Positions 36,966 through 50,794 are shown, counted from the first letter of the stretch. The stretch: DNA of 64,000 nt from Mimachlamys varia (GCA_947623455.1 OX392535.1:36976688-37040687), one strand, 5' to 3'. Notes: generated by a model from the letters alone, not told the origin. A program made the numbers and translations.

Positions 36966-37309
36966 ATGGACGGACGCTGTGCCATGGCATAAGCTTATAA
37001 ACCATTGCTTGGCATAAATCCGTATATCATGATTGGTCACAGGGTGAGCCATGCCTTTGCAGACTTAACTCCTGAGTCAGAAATTTTAAAAGGTTGAGAT
37101 CCCAACCCCAAAACTATTTGTACAATTGTTGGACATAAAAGAGACAAACACAATCCTGATATCATGATTGGTCCTGGGGTGAGCCCTTGCAGACTTAAAT
37201 AATTGACTCCGGAGTCATAAATTTACAAGAATTCCACGGAAGAGGATGTGTCGCCTGCGCAGCAAGTTGGGAGATATTTTTTTAGGAGCTAGCTATGGAT
37301 ATGCATTGT

Positions 37310-37855
37310 ATCAGTTCCAACTTTGACCTTTGACTCTGAAACGCAATCCTAAGCGAGCACTTTTGGTAAGGAAGCACTGTATGAAGTTTGAGTTTGATTG
37401 GCCCAAGGAAACTCAAGTTATCGCACGGAAACCGATTTTCTATTTATAGCAACAGTGACCTTGACCTTTGACCCTGAAAAGCAATCCCAAGCGAGCACTT
37501 TTGGTAAGGAAGCACTGTATGAAGTTTGAGTTTGGTTGGCCCAAGGAGACTCCAGTTATCACACGGAAACTGTTGGTGCAGCAACAGTGACCTTGACCTT
37601 TGACCCTGAAAAGCAATCCCAAGCGAGCACTTTTGTTTAGCGAGCACTGTATGAAGTTGGTTTGATTGGCCCAAGGAAACTAAAGTTATCGCACGGAAAC
37701 CAATTTTCTATTTATAGCAACAGTGACCTTGACCGTTGCCCCTGAAGAGCAATCCTAAGCGAGCACTTTTGGTAAGGAAGCACTGTATGAAGTTTGAGTT
37801 TGATTGGCCCAAGGAAACTCAAGTTATCGCACGGAAACTGTTGGTGCAGACGCCA
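37310..37855. repeat. ~132-bp tandem repeat, four copies
   Basis: Copies carry TTGACCTTTGACCCTGAA, AAGCGAGCACTTTTG, GAAGCACTGTATGAAGTTTG and CGCACGGAAAC; the spacing is 132-136 bp. A diverged relative lies at about 47860-48210. Confidence 0.88.
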
Positions 37856-37859
37856 ACAT

Positions 37860-40555
37860 AGTAATCCCTATATGTCGCCTTTTCAGGCGACACAAAAATG
37901 GTCGAGATCTCTACCCCAAAATCAAACTACATATGCAACTGCTGGGCATAAAGATAGGGATCTGAATAAATTAGTTTGGTACTTAGGGTTTGTCTAATAT
38001 GTATAATTAGTAGCATATCGAGATACAAGATGGCTATGATTTGACTAGCGGTTTTGTTCATTTTCTGGAAGTTAGATTTGATCCCAGGGTCTACCACACA
38101 CTTACTGACTTACGGTAACTCCTGTATCAAAGCATTTAAACAGTCGATATCCCCACCCCAACACTATATATACAGTTGCTATGCATAAAGAGACAAACAC
38201 AATCATGATATTAGCATGGATGTCAGGGTCTGGCCACAGTTTCTCAGTTGAATTTGAAAATAGTTGAGATACCAACCCATTAACCAGACTTAAATTTGTA
38301 CAGATAATTGCTTCAAGGATTGGTCTTTGGGTCTGTCCCATGTCCATGAGATTTTCTTTAAAAATATTATACCATGGTTATCTTGATACCTATGTATCCA
38401 GGTGAGTGATACAGGCCTTCGGGGCCTCTTGTTCCATGTTTAGAAAATTGTCATGGTGATACATTTACTGAACTGTACAGAATTGTTTTTGACCATGCCT
38501 GACAAGATCGTAAATGGACATTACATCTTTATTTAAATCAAGGGTGATGATCAAGAATATTGTAAATCCAGAATCCTTCGCCAAGTGAAATATTTTTTTT
38601 TGCTTTTGCTGATAAAGTCCATTACAACTCGATCGATATATCCATGCTTATTTTGCCATGCATAATTTGTGTACTAATTGTTCAACCGTTGTACAAGTTT
38701 CTCAGTGTACACTATATATTTGGAACAGCCACGTGGAAAATATAACAAAATCCTTTGGACTGAAGGATAACCATGAATTTATTGGCAATGAAATAAAATT
38801 TGATTATCGTAATATATTAACATCTGTCACCAATGTCATTAGTTTGTCTTCATCTTAAACGTTTGAATATCACCCCTAAACAAAACCTTATTGCCAAACC
38901 TACTGTATTACAAATGCCACATAAAGTTAACAGTGTCAAGGATATTCAAAGTGCAAGATATCATTTGTGTATGCTTTTCTGATATTTTTTACTAATACAA
39001 ACTGTAATGTTATCAATCAGCTAGTAATATTTTGCTGTAGCAAGTATATAGTGTGATATGAATTTTGTATTTTGAATTGACCTCTTTTATGTTGGGGATA
39101 AAAAAAATACACTATTTGTATCAAATCTTGCAGAGATAAACTACATTAATTGTTTTACTTATGATACGCAAGTCTTATCTGGGCAGTCATCTGAAATGCC
39201 CTAGGTAAAAGGTACTTTTTTCGTAAATAGAGGTCCATTAGATTTTGTGTCTGTTTGTATCCTAAGCTTATATGTACTGTCTTAATTTTTGTTGTCTACA
39301 TAGCTTTACACTTTGTGCAAGGAGTAGATCAATGACATTTTGACAATAAATGACCAGGCAGTTCACAATGCAACAGCCATTCCTGAACTTTAAAAACTAT
39401 AACTATAGATATACAATTGAGGTAATTATATATGTAATATAATAAATAACATAAATGACTTAATCTGTGTTTTGCTACCTAACTTATATTTTTAAGTACA
39501 TGTATTATAAGGAATAAAAGTTTTTTTGTGTTTACAATCACAGCTCAGATCTAAAATAAACAACTTATTTTATTTTCTAAACCAGTCATGAAAAACATGG
39601 CTTTATATATATGATACATAACTGGAACCAATCACACCTATACCCAGAGGTATGTATTTCTTTTTTCGATATATTTTGCTTACTGCTTTAATTAATGTAC
39701 CAGTGATCGACTCATATAACCTAGTATGTGTGATTTTCCAATTAGTTAATTATTAAAGAATCCTATACCACTGTTTTACCATCAAGTCCATAACTTTGGA
39801 AACAAAACTCATACCTACAGGGTACATTCACGCTACAGGTTGAACCGGCACAAGAGACACAGAAAATTATTCCACGATAAACACACTTAAACTGAACCAT
39901 AGGCAGAGCTAACAATCCGCAGCTTCGGATTCTGGATTTTCATTGTTAAATAAATAATGCAAACTAGCAAAAGTCTGCAATTTAGTTTCGGCCAGGTTCA
40001 TCTGGACCGCTCAAACAACACATGCAAGATTTTCCAGAGGTCAGCCTGACGGTCCAAATTTGTGCCTGGTGTTTTTGCTCCAGGTTCAACTAGTTCAACT
40101 GGTAGCGCAAATGTACCTCAATAGTGCGAATGTACTCCTAGTAGACCCTTACTAAACTTTGATGAAATACTGTTGGTAAGATAAATTACAGCGGAACTCT
40201 CTAGTTTTTTCCCCAATGGCACAGGAGTCCTTAACAAACTCCAAATCATCCAGTAACAAAAATATTCTTTATAGGTCTGTTGGGGTTGAAGAGTGTTTTG
40301 TAAGTAACAGTATTAGAACAGTGTTAATCTTTATAAGGTATAAAGGTCACATGTGCCAAAAGTGGAAGTCTAGAGGCAATATACAAGGTTTCTCTTTTCT
40401 AAACCCAGAAAAACGAACATGTTTCACTTGGTTTTGTTGTCAAACGGAGACCTATGAAATGATTTGTCACACGATCTGTAAACTTAGATTTGATTGGTTA
40501 GCTTTCCTTCACAGTTTGAAGCTTAATTTTGCAATCTGAAAGCTGTGATATGATT
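37860..40555. other. intergenic, no gene seen
   Basis: No exon with conserved protein text or RNA gene was recognised. The open frames near 38660 and 40220 have no recognisable domain. Confidence 0.45.
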
Positions 40556-40557
40556 GG

Positions 40558-41390
40558 TCTTGTAGACAACTGTGATGTGATTGGTTACATATAACCATAC
40601 AACTACAGCTGTGACATGATTGGTCACATGCAGCCATATAGCTGTGACATCAATGGTCACATACAGCCATACAGCTGTGATGTGATTGGTCACATACAGC
40701 CATACAGCTGTGATGTGATTGGTCACATACAGCCATACAGCTTTGATGTGATTGGTCACATACAGCCATACAGCTGTGATGTGATTGGCCACATACAGCC
40801 ATATAGCTGTGACATCAATGGTCACATACAGCCATACAGCTTTGATGTGATTGGTCACATACAGCCATACAGCTGTGATGTGATTGGTCACATACAGCCA
40901 TACAGCTGTGACATCAATGGTCACATACAGCCATACAGCTGTGATGTGATTGGCCACATACAGCCATATAGCTGTGACATCAATGGTCACATACAGCCAT
41001 ACAGCTTTGATGTGATTGGTCACATACAGCCATACAGCTGTGATGTGATTGGTCACATACAGCCATATAGCTGTGACATCAATGGTCACATACAGCCATA
41101 CAGCTGTGACATCAATGGTCACATACAGCCATACAGCTGTGACATCAATGGTCACATACAGCCATACAGCTGTTATGTGATTGGTCACATACAGCCATAC
41201 AGCTGTGATGTGATTGGTCACATACAGCCACACAGTTGTGATGTGATTGGCCACATACAGCCATACAGCTGTGACATCAATGGTCACATACAGCCATACA
41301 GCTGTGACATGATTGGTCACATATAACCATACAGCTGGAATATGATTGGTCACTTACAGCCACACAGCTGTGACATGATTGGTCACCTTA
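40558..41390. repeat. 33-bp minisatellite, ~25 copies, open on both strands
   Basis: The unit is TGTGATGTGATTGGTCACAT plus ACAGCCATACAGC, with three main variants (TGTGATGTGATTGG, TTTGATGTGATTGG, TGTGACATCAATGG) in a loosely repeating order. Because 33 is divisible by 3, long stop-free frames exist on both strands; I do not take them as genes. Confidence 0.93.
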
Positions 41391-41920
41391 GTAGAAACAC
41401 TTCACCAGTAGAAATATATATAAAAAAAAACCTAAAGTCAACAACAACATGCATCAATATACAGAAGAGTATTAATTGGTAAAAATGTAATAAAAACGCA
41501 CCATAGCACTACTCATTTCATTCTAGGACAATATTTACTTATATCTCAATCACAGTGCTATACCCATATCGTCAATGGGACAGCACGGACTGTCCATCCC
41601 ACAGTGACTATCACAGCGCTATCCACTCCGTCATCTATACCACACAGCCTGTACTTCTAACACTAGTTAACTCCTGGAAATTCATGAACTGTCCACAAAG
41701 TTAAACACTATACAGTAGGTAAGGTTTGTCTCTATAGTAAACCTCAGGAACTTGAGATTAGTCATACAAAATTTATTTTTAAAGACACCAATTGAAAAAC
41801 AAGAACTGCCAGGAATCTTATCATCCCTGCGGCACCATGGATATAACATATAGAACCAGGATCTGGATAAGGCCTTTTTAAAACTCTTATATCTAGAAAA
41901 AAAATTCTTACAAGTGATCT

Positions 41921-42113
41921 GGCCCCGGTTTCATCAATGTTCCTTAATTTACGGAAACTCCTTAACTTAAAAACCTCCATAGGAAAGCATTAAAGAATTT
42001 AAGGAAAGTTCCTTAGCTAAGAATTTTCCCCTTTACGTCAGTAATGCTTTCCTATGGAGATTTTTAAGTTAAGGAGTTTCCTTAAGTTAAGGAACGTTGA
42101 TGAAACCAGGGCC
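41921..42113. mobile_element. near-perfect palindromic MITE, copy 1
   Basis: GGTTTCATCAATGTTCC, CTTAATTTACGGAAACTCC and CTCCATAGGAAAGCATTA on the left mirror TAATGCTTTCCTATGGAG and GGAACGTTGATGAAACC on the right. It is about 193 bp and foldable over nearly its full length. A second copy is at 57915. Confidence 0.85.
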
Positions 42114-42284
42114 TGAAGTGCCTCTGAGTTTCATTAATTTTACAACTACAACATACTTTGGGTAACATTTCCATCCTATTTTAACAATTCCACATATATA
42201 TTACTCGATATATATGTATTGTGGATCCCTTTTATATCATTAACAATTATTCCCTGGACAAAAGAGGTAACCATATACTGTAAA

Positions 42285-42510
42285 GGTACATATTTTCACG
42301 GTAAACTTATTTTCGCGGTAATCTTATTCTAGCAATTATTGCACTGAAAGTATTGCGCTAAATATGATTGTGCTAATTGGAGACTTTATATGCTTCAATA
42401 AAATAGTAATTAACACGGATACGTGAATTTATCATTGCGCTAATGTGCCAAACACTGACAATGCATTAAATTTAATTGGGCCAAATTATTAAGTATGTTT
42501 ACAGTACTCG
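42285..42510. mobile_element. diverged ACTGTAAA-type inverted-repeat element
   Basis: TACTGTAAAGGTACATATTT at the left and AAGTATGTTTACAGTA at the right, with interior GCGCTAA motifs; related to the element at 52433-53028. Confidence 0.5.
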
Positions 42511-43429
42511 AGTTTTACTGAACACCCAGATACAGGCTGTGTGGTAGTGTCAACATGTACACAGGCAGTTACACCCTTCCTTCATAAATAACAAGAAAAT
42601 ACGGAATGTCAAAAATAGATGAAAACTTGAAATCTATATATAGATTTATGCAAAAAACAATGATGCCAATTTATATCATGATCATTCATGGCCGCTTGGT
42701 GGCACAATTCTCCACAATGAATAGTCAGTAATGTGTTATAACAACGATAAATTTGAGTGTAAAAATAGCAAAAGTAAAGTTGAAGATTCAACCCCTGTCT
42801 CCCCACGATATATATATTTACTATTATGCTACATATTGAGATTTCTATCATATCTTACAAGGTCAATACAGTTAAGATACTGTCAAAGCTAATTTTTTTG
42901 CGGCATGGACATTTTCGCTTAAGTTCGCTTGCATTCAATCTCTGCGAATATATCCCTACAGGAACATATTGACTCTACTTAACCTCTACAGTGTCTAATA
43001 GATTGATATTATATATTTATATTATTATATTAGGCACATGATACAAAACAGCTTGATTGACAGTGCGAAAATTTCCACACTGCGAATAGTTTAGCAAAAT
43101 TCCACAAGCAAAAATATCAACTTTTACAGTATTTTAACATTATAATTGTAATGTCAATTCTAGAATATTTCTTTTGTACATATTGTTGCAACAATTTCTG
43201 TTAAACAGACTTTTTAACAGTGAAACTTCATTAGGAAAGAAACCAAATTCTGGAATAACATGCTTCCAGATGAACAAAATACATGTAGTCTCAATCAATT
43301 CTGACTAATGAAGTTACACTGTGAAGCAGTTGTAGGTCTTTATGTACTAAATGATTTTCAGTACACACTGTACATTTATATTGCATGTTTTTATAATGAA
43401 TGACATCACATGTATAATGCAGTCAAATG

Positions 43430-43680
43430 ACGGTGCATGATGAATCGCATTGAAAGTGCACAATTCAAATTATTGGTGCATGATTTTCAATACGCATTAT
43501 ATGATTCACATTGCAAAAGTTTGACTCACATTGCAGGTAAATATGTATATGATTCACATTGCAGGTGTGCAATTCACAAAGTTGGTTGTTATTTGTGATT
43601 CACATTGCACTGCATACAATTCACATTGTTTGCATTGATGATTCACATTGCAGCTGTATGATTCACATTTCAGGTGTGAC
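43430..43680. repeat. GATTCACATTGCAGGT irregular repeat
   Basis: About ten diverged copies of a 20-30-bp unit with ATGATTCACATTGCAGGTG. Confidence 0.7.
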
Positions 43681-43707
43681 AGTAATAGTTACATCTACTA
43701 ACATGTA

Positions 43708-43930
43708 CTGTAAAAAGGGAAATTTTCGCCGTCTTTATTTCGCCTACAAAAGAAAAGAATTGAATTTGCCCTCTGAAATGTGCAAGCCATTATCCATATA
43801 GCTGTACATGTAATATGAGATGCAAACCTGTTTGGTAAAATATTTGCCCTGTCTTAAATTCACACTTCCATTACGGGGCGAAAAAGCCAAAAATAAAATG
43901 AGGGCAAATTTGTCCAGTTTTACAGTATGT
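43708..43930. mobile_element. MITE with ACTGTAAAA...TTTTACAGT ends
   Basis: ACTGTAAAAAGGGAAATTTTC at the left is inverted as GGGCAAATTTGTCCAGTTTT and ACAGT at the right. A related fragment at about 441-580 lies in the first complete LRRK1 intron. Confidence 0.6.
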
Positions 43931-44284
43931 ACTATCTATACATGTATCTATGTTCTAGCGTTCAGTAAAGCCCGACTTAAAACATTCTACATCAGGAAAC
44001 TTACAGACATTGGTCTGTGCTCTAATTAACACTGTACTTAAAATAGTCATCCTTAATGCTCAAAACAGACACTTTCTATTATTGGGTGAAGCAAATTACC
44101 AACAAGGAGTCATGATAGGAAAAATAAATAAACAAATTGGATGTTGACAATGACATGTTTCCAGGAACTTTTTTTTTCCCAATGATAAATTTACAAAAAA
44201 CCCCACTTATATGTTACCTAGCATGACTTCTGTATGGTAACTCAAAACCAGAAAGAATTCAGTTTACTTAATCAAAAGTATGTG

Positions 44285-44430
44285 GGTAACCTCCCTGGTA
44301 AGTATTACCTCCCCTGGTAAGAATTACCTCCCTTGGTAAGTATTACCTCCCCTGGTAAGAATTACCTCCCTTGGTAAGTATTACCTTCTCTGGTAAGTAT
44401 TACCTCCCTTGGTAAGTATTACCTCCCCTG
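44285..44430. repeat. ~19-bp GGTAAGTATTACCTCCC repeat
   Basis: About eight copies of TGGTAAGTATTACCTCCCC with small changes. Each contains a donor-like GGTAAGT, but no exon is adjacent. Confidence 0.85.
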
Positions 44431-45154
44431 ATTACCCTTACACCACTTTAGAACATAGTGGAGCCATCTATATCAATACACAGTACAATCTATTTAAATT
44501 ACACAGGGGTAACATGGTTAATATCAGCTTACATCTCATTTTGAGCAAGAGAATGAAAACCATTTCTGTCACAAAGAAAGATGAATGGGTATATTTTCTC
44601 CCAATATATCCAGTACAGAACCAGGGAATTTTTTTTGTTAAACTTTCAATAATAATTCTGCTAGCACTTTATATAATAGTTGTAATCTTTCCATTTTCGT
44701 AAATGCAAAACACATTATACAATTTTTATAGAACTGCTTCACAAATCAGATGCCTGGATCATTTATGTTATATGGATAATCGAACTGGCTAAATCAAAAG
44801 GCAAAGGCAGAGGAAACAGGAAATTATTTGACCAATCAGAGACCAATGATTCAGAGGAATGTCCCCATCTACTACAAGTGAAGACAACAGTGAGTAGCTA
44901 CAATTTCACAACCTTCAAGATATTTACAAGGATCACAGATAGAGAGTGAAAGTAACGACCGCCTGAACACATTACTCACTTAAATTAACACAAATATTAC
45001 TCCATAACATTCAGTAAAAATATCGTAGTGAAAGAAAAACGTGAAAAAATACATTTCAAACAAAGGATTGAACACACTTGATAACACACTGGAATCCCAG
45101 GAGTTACTTAAGAAGTTAGCACAGGGGCAGACAAACTTATTTGTGAGGACCTAC

Positions 45155-45546
45155 TTAAAGGCCCAATATACGTAACTTTCGGCAAAACTTGAAGCAAAAA
45201 TCAAGCCTAATAACTTTTTATACTTATAGATTTAGTTAAGATTAACTGATATCAGCAATATCCAAGATGAATTCTTACACAGTTACCAGTACAGCAGCAG
45301 TTAAAACTTGTTATTTGTAAACAAGCGTCCATTTTGAACCGTCTTCTAACTTTGGCTTGTTGTTGAAGTGGGCCACACCTGAATTATTTTCAAATCTTTG
45401 GATTTTTCTGTCAATGAGTTTCTTGATAGTTACCGCTCGGGTTTACTTCGTTTTAGGTTTATTTTTGGATGGTTAACAACTGGATTTTTCCAGATTTTTT
45501 CAGAACCACAAACAATTTCCTGAAATAACTTATATTGGGCCTGTAA
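45155..45546. mobile_element. TTAA-flanked MITE, copy 3
   Basis: TTAA-AGGCCCAATATACGTAAC at the left; the right end, TTATATTGGGCCTGTAA, has a mutated TTAA. Confidence 0.82.
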
Positions 45547-45689
45547 GGAAAATCTGCAAAGGATGTGTTAAAATAACGTCCTAGCCTTGTGTATACACAG
45601 CTTTGGCTGAGTGATAAACATCTTGAATCCCTGTGGAACCCTCAGTGCAGCACATTTGTAGGACATATCAGTCTGTTCATTGTCTATTT

Positions 45690-45915
45690 ATTGAATCCAG
45701 AGCTATAGGAACCCTCTCCTTTGTATATTTATTGAATCCAGAGCTATAGGAACCCTCTCCTTTGTATATTTATGGAATCCAGAGCTATAGGAACCCTCTC
45801 CTTTGTATATTTATGGAATCCAGAGCTATAGGAACCCTCTCCTTTGTATATTTATGGAATCCAGAGCTATAGGAACCCTCTCCTTTGTATATTTATGGAA
45901 TCCAGAGCTAGGAAC
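45690..45915. repeat. 41-bp minisatellite, ~5.5 copies
   Basis: The unit has TTTATGGAATCCAGAGCTAT and AGGAACCCTCTCCTTTGTAT; nearly identical copies imply recent expansion. Confidence 0.9.
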
Positions 45916-46403
45916 TATCTCCTTTGTCTATTTTTACTATCACTTCATCATTCCCAAAGGCCGCATCATCCTCCCCTTTGGCAATCTGAAACATACACAA
46001 CAAACAGGTTTAAAGAAGGAGAGGTATAAACAATCCACAGCACCCTGGCTGTCAATGATGTCAAACTATGAACAAGGGCAGTAACTCCTGTATTAAATGG
46101 AACATTAAAGTAAAAGAGCACTCAAGCCATTCCAAGAGGTACTTCTCTACGAACAAAGAAGATGAAGGTGTATTATGTATGTACAAGATAGACAGTGATC
46201 GCAGTGGTACAGATCTGCACATTTATCATAGTGGAATATTACACCCGACTTAAATACATGACACTGCCAACTCAACATGCACAGGGTATCACCCTGTCCT
46301 GAAATAAATAGCCAATTAGAAATAGAAAACAGGTTATTATCTTCATCAAATGTTTGTCAATTAATTGAACTAAAAAAAGTCCAATCACAATGTAATTATG
46401 AAA

Positions 46404-46843
46404 CAGTGGACTCCACTTAATATCACACCTGTTAATATTACATTCCTCTTTATATCATGTTTTCCCCAAGCACCATTTCTCTCTATATATAATCTGTGTA
46501 ATTTTATTTGGTTAGTATCATGTATTTTGAGGCGAATTCCTCTTAATATCATGTTTTTAACCAATCACATAAAATATCCAGAAAATGATGCTATTTCCAT
46601 TGATTTCAGATACAACAAGTTGCATAGAAAACAACAAATATCCCCAAAAATGATTTTAATTGAAATAATGTTATCTATATATTGAAACATCTTCATGTGT
46701 ACATTGAATAGATTACTTTTAGTTATGGAGATTGGAAATGCGCTAAATTAAGTGGAAAAACTTGTTTCTCATAATGTCACATTCCTGTTAATATCATGTT
46801 TTTTGTCTGACAAATGCAACATGATATAAAGAGGAGTGCACTG
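46404..46843. mobile_element. CAGTGGACTCC-family MITE, copy 2
   Basis: CAGTGGACTCCACTTAATAT at the left, GAGGAGTGCACTG-TA at the right; the left TA is lost (AA). Closely similar to 28950-29398. Confidence 0.8.
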
Positions 46844-46929
46844 TATTGTTAACCAGCTACCAAACCTTAACGTATCAAAAGTCTAGCTAGCCATAATAAT
46901 CATAGCATACATTTGTTGTTCCAGTTTCT

Positions 46930-47323
46930 TTAAAGGCCCAATATACGTAACTTTCAGCAAAACTTGAAGAGAAAATCATGCCTAATAGTTTATTATATTT
47001 ATAGATTTAGTTAAGATTAACTGATTTCAACAATACTCAATGTGAATTCTTACGCGGTAACTGGAACAGCAGCAGTTGAAACACGGTATTTGTAAACACG
47101 CGTCCATTTTGAACTGTCTTCTACCTTCGGCTTGTTGTTGAAGTGGGCCCCACCTGTATTATTTTCAGTTCTTTGAATGTTTCTGTCAAGAGTTTCTTGT
47201 TAGTTACCGCTCAGGTTTACTTCGTTTTAGGCTTATTTTTGCATGGTTATCAACAGGATTTTTTTTTCATGATTTTTCAGAATCACGAAAAAATTCCTGA
47301 AGTTACGTATATTGGGCCTTTAA
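46930..47323. mobile_element. TTAA-flanked MITE, copy 4
   Basis: Intact TTAA at both sides and both termini intact (AGGCCCAATATACGTAAC, TTACGTATATTGGGCCT). It lies less than 100 bp from MITE copy 2 of the CAGTGGACTCC family. Confidence 0.87.
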
Positions 47324-47859
47324 CACATACTTCAGAAAGATCAACAAATTAAATGATACATGTACGGCTATAGGAACAAACAGCAACAATAGGCTTATGA
47401 TAAGCCTGGGATAACACACAACGAAATTCTCACAACATCATGACCATGAAACAACGGATACTTAAACAACAGCTTCTATCGGACAACATATAAATATATG
47501 TATACATATAATACTTAAAGCAGTTTATAAATCTCGCTAAACAACATGTTGATTGTACAAAGCTTGCTATTATACAACAGATTATATAAAGAACAACAGT
47601 AATAATTTATACAACAAAGCAATCAGCTACATACAGAGATGGAGCTGTACAACTTTTGAAACTGGAACTTTGGGGGGGGGGGGATATTGTTATTGAAGAG
47701 GGTTGGTGAGGGATGAGATACTTGTAAAGTTAAGGGCAGCTGTCTTTCTTGTAGTTGGTTTTTCGAGGCATACATTTTTGAAGATAGAAACTAGGAGACT
47801 ATCAATGCAGGGGGTCAGGTGAAGTTAGTTCAGAGTGGCAGTTTCATCATTAAAGGTTC

Positions 47860-48210
47860 TCAGGGAGGAAGCACTGAATGAAGTTTTGAGTTTGATAGTC
47901 CCAGGAAAACTAAGTTATAACATGGAAACCTCTGTCTTTATCTTTGACCTTCACACCTGAAGAGCAATCCAAAGCAAGTGCTTTATGTGAGAAAGCACTG
48001 TATCAAGGTTGAGTTTGATTGGCTTAAAGGAATTCTAGTAACCACACAGAAACCTCTGTTTGGATGTCAATTCTATTTATAGTAACCGTGACCTAAATGT
48101 TTGACCTTCAGACCTGAAGAGCAACCAAAAGCAAGGGCTTTTAGTAAGAAAGCACTGATGTTTGAATTTGATAGGCCAAAGGAACTCAAGTTAGGGCATG
48201 GAAACCTTTA
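47860..48210. repeat. diverged relatives of the 132-bp repeat
   Basis: Three blocks with CCTGAAGAGCAA, AAGAAAGCACTG and TTTGATTGGC correspond to the 37.3-37.9 kb array but are much more decayed. Confidence 0.65.
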
Positions 48211-48774
48211 AGGACAAGTTACATAAACGATATTAACCTACATGTCACCTAAAACACTGGATTTTAATTCATATCTGAGACATGTGAGACATAAATGCCC
48301 TCTTCGCCCATATGAAATTAATTCTTCATGCTTATTATGTATGCAAAGTTTGATGACAATCAGATTGATGGTTATTTGAATAAGCTGGTTACATTACCAT
48401 GGAACGAGACGTGGTGCGACTTGATGGGACGGACATGGGAACACTATATGCCCCCCCCCCCATTTCATGGCGAGGGCATAAAAAGCTTCTTTGATATTAA
48501 AGGTTAAGATATGCTTATTGTTTCAGTGGTTCTCGATAACTAATTACTACCCTGGAATAACAACTGGTTGCAAAAGCAAAATTTAAAACTAAACAATTAC
48601 AAGTATTAAAGCATGTCTTTTATATATTTGATATGATTGATTATGGATTTAATTCATTGTTAGTATAAAAGTCTATTCTATTTAAACACTGCAAGTGTAC
48701 ACATATATAACAGCTTGAACATTATGTGTAAATGGAAGTAGTAACTTATCAGCAAATCAAACAATAACCAAGTT

Positions 48775-50545
48775 TCTACACCCATGTTGACACTAACTAG
48801 GTTTGTACACCACATGTTGACACTAACTAGGTTTGTACACCTCCATGTGGACCCTAAATAGGTTTGTACATCCCATGTTGACCCTAAATAGGTTTATACA
48901 CCCTCATGGTGACACTAACCAGGTTTGTTCACCCTATATTGACACTAACTAGGTTTGTACACCAATGTTGACATTAACTAGGCTTGTACACCCCATGTTG
49001 ACACTTACTAAGCTTGTATGCCCCATGTTGACACTAACTAGGTTTGTACACCCCATGTTGACACTAACTAGGCTTTTACACCCAATGTTGACACTAACTA
49101 GGCTTGTTCACCCCATGTTGACACTAACTAGGCTTTTACACCCCATGTTGACATTAACTAGGTTTGTACACCCCATGTTGACACTAAGTTTGTACACCCC
49201 ATGTTGACACTAACTAGGTTAATACACCCCATTTTGACATTAACTAGGCTTGTACGCCCCATGTTGACATTAACTAGGCTTGTACGCCCTATATTGGCAC
49301 TAACTAGGTTTGTACACCAATGTTGACACTAACTAGGTTTGTACACCTCCATGTTGACACTAACTAGGTTTGTACACCCCATGTTGACACTAACTAGGTT
49401 TGTACACCTAATGTTGACACTAACTAGGTTTGTACGCCCCATGTTGACACTAACTAGGTTTGTACTCCCCATGTTGACACTAACTAGGTTTGTACACCTT
49501 ATGTTGACACTAACTAGGTTTGTACACCCCATGTTGACACTAACTAGGTTTGTACTCCCCATGTTGACACTAACTAGGTTTGTACACCTTATGTTGAAAC
49601 TAACTAGGTTTGTACACCCCATGTTGACACTAACTAGGTTTGTACACCCCATGTTGACACTAACTAGGCTTGTACGCCCCATGTTGACACTAACCAGGTT
49701 AATACACTCCATGTTGACACTAACTAGGTTTGTACACCCCATGTTGACACTAACTAGGTTTGTACGCCCCATGTTGACACTAACTAGGTTTGTACGCCCC
49801 ATGTTGACACTACCTAGGTTTGTACACCCCATGTTGACACTAACTAGGTTTGTACACCCCATGTTGACATTAACTAGGCTTGTACGCCCCATGTTGACAC
49901 TAACCAGGTTAATACACTCCATGTTGACACTAACTAGGTTTGTACGCCCCATGTTGACACTAACTAGGTTTGTACACCCCATGTTGACACTAACTAGGTT
50001 TGTACACCCCATGTTGACACTAACTAGGTTTGTACACCCCATGTTGACACTAACTAGGTTTGTACACCCCATGTTGACACTAACTAGGTTTGTACACCCC
50101 ATGTTGACACTAACCAGGTTAATACACTCCATGTTGACACTAACTAGGCTTGTACGCCCCATGTTGACACTAACCAGGTTAATACACCCCATGTTGACAT
50201 TAACTAGGCTTGTACGCCCCATGTTGACACTAACCAGGTTAATACACTCCATGTTGACACTAACTAGGTTTGTACGCCCCATGTTGACACTAACTAGGTT
50301 TGTACACCCAATGTTGACACTAACTAGGTTTGTACACCCCATGTTGACACTAACTAGGTTTGTACACCCCATGTTGACACTAACTAGGTTTGTACACCCC
50401 ATGTTGACACTAACCAGGTTAATACACTCCATGTTGACACTAACTAGGCTTGTACGCCCCATGTTGACACTAACCAGGTTAATACACTCCATGTTGACAC
50501 TAACCAGGTTAATACACTCCATGTTTACACTAATCGGGATTGCAC
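48775..50545. repeat. 30-bp minisatellite, ~59 copies, open on both strands
   Basis: The unit is CCCCATGTTGACACTAACTA plus GGTTTGTACA. The 5' part (48775-49320) is diverged and irregular; 49330-50520 is near-perfect at 30 bp, with variants (CCAGGTTAATACACTCC, GGCTTGTACGCCCC) recurring in clusters. A 30-bp period gives stop-free frames of about 400 codons on both strands; these are by-products. It ends about 250 bp past the ANO7 stop codon, i.e. in its 3' flank. Confidence 0.93.
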
Positions 50546-50768
50546 GATGTACACAACACTTTGTGTCACTAGCTCCCCTTACAAATTAATTAGGTTTAAG
50601 CCCCTGTTGTCCAACTTTATAGGTTTGAGCTTTCTTATTGACTCTTAATAGGAGTGAATCAAAAATCTAAACTCATTAGCAGTAAGGTAATTAAAGCTCT
50701 AGTACTCTTGACTCCTGACAGAGCCCCTCAGGCATATGAAGGGCTCTGTACTGAAATCTACTTGGGTT

Positions 50769-50790
50769 TTTATTGTATGTGCTCTTTATT
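50769..50790 (-). promoter_or_regulatory. ANO7 polyadenylation signals
   Basis: Two AATAAA hexamers on the minus strand (50785-50790 and 50769-50774) start 5 and 21 nt after the proposed stop codon. They support this as the terminal exon, though they are unusually close to the stop. Confidence 0.55.
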
Positions 50791-50794
50791 AGAA

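Noticed and set aside
40523..41353. 276-codon minus and 236-codon plus open frames
   Set aside because: By-products of the 33-bp minisatellite, open on both strands at once.
49329..50589. Open frames of about 400 codons on both strands
   Set aside because: Created by the 30-bp tandem repeat, whose period is a multiple of three; no splice context, start context or domain.
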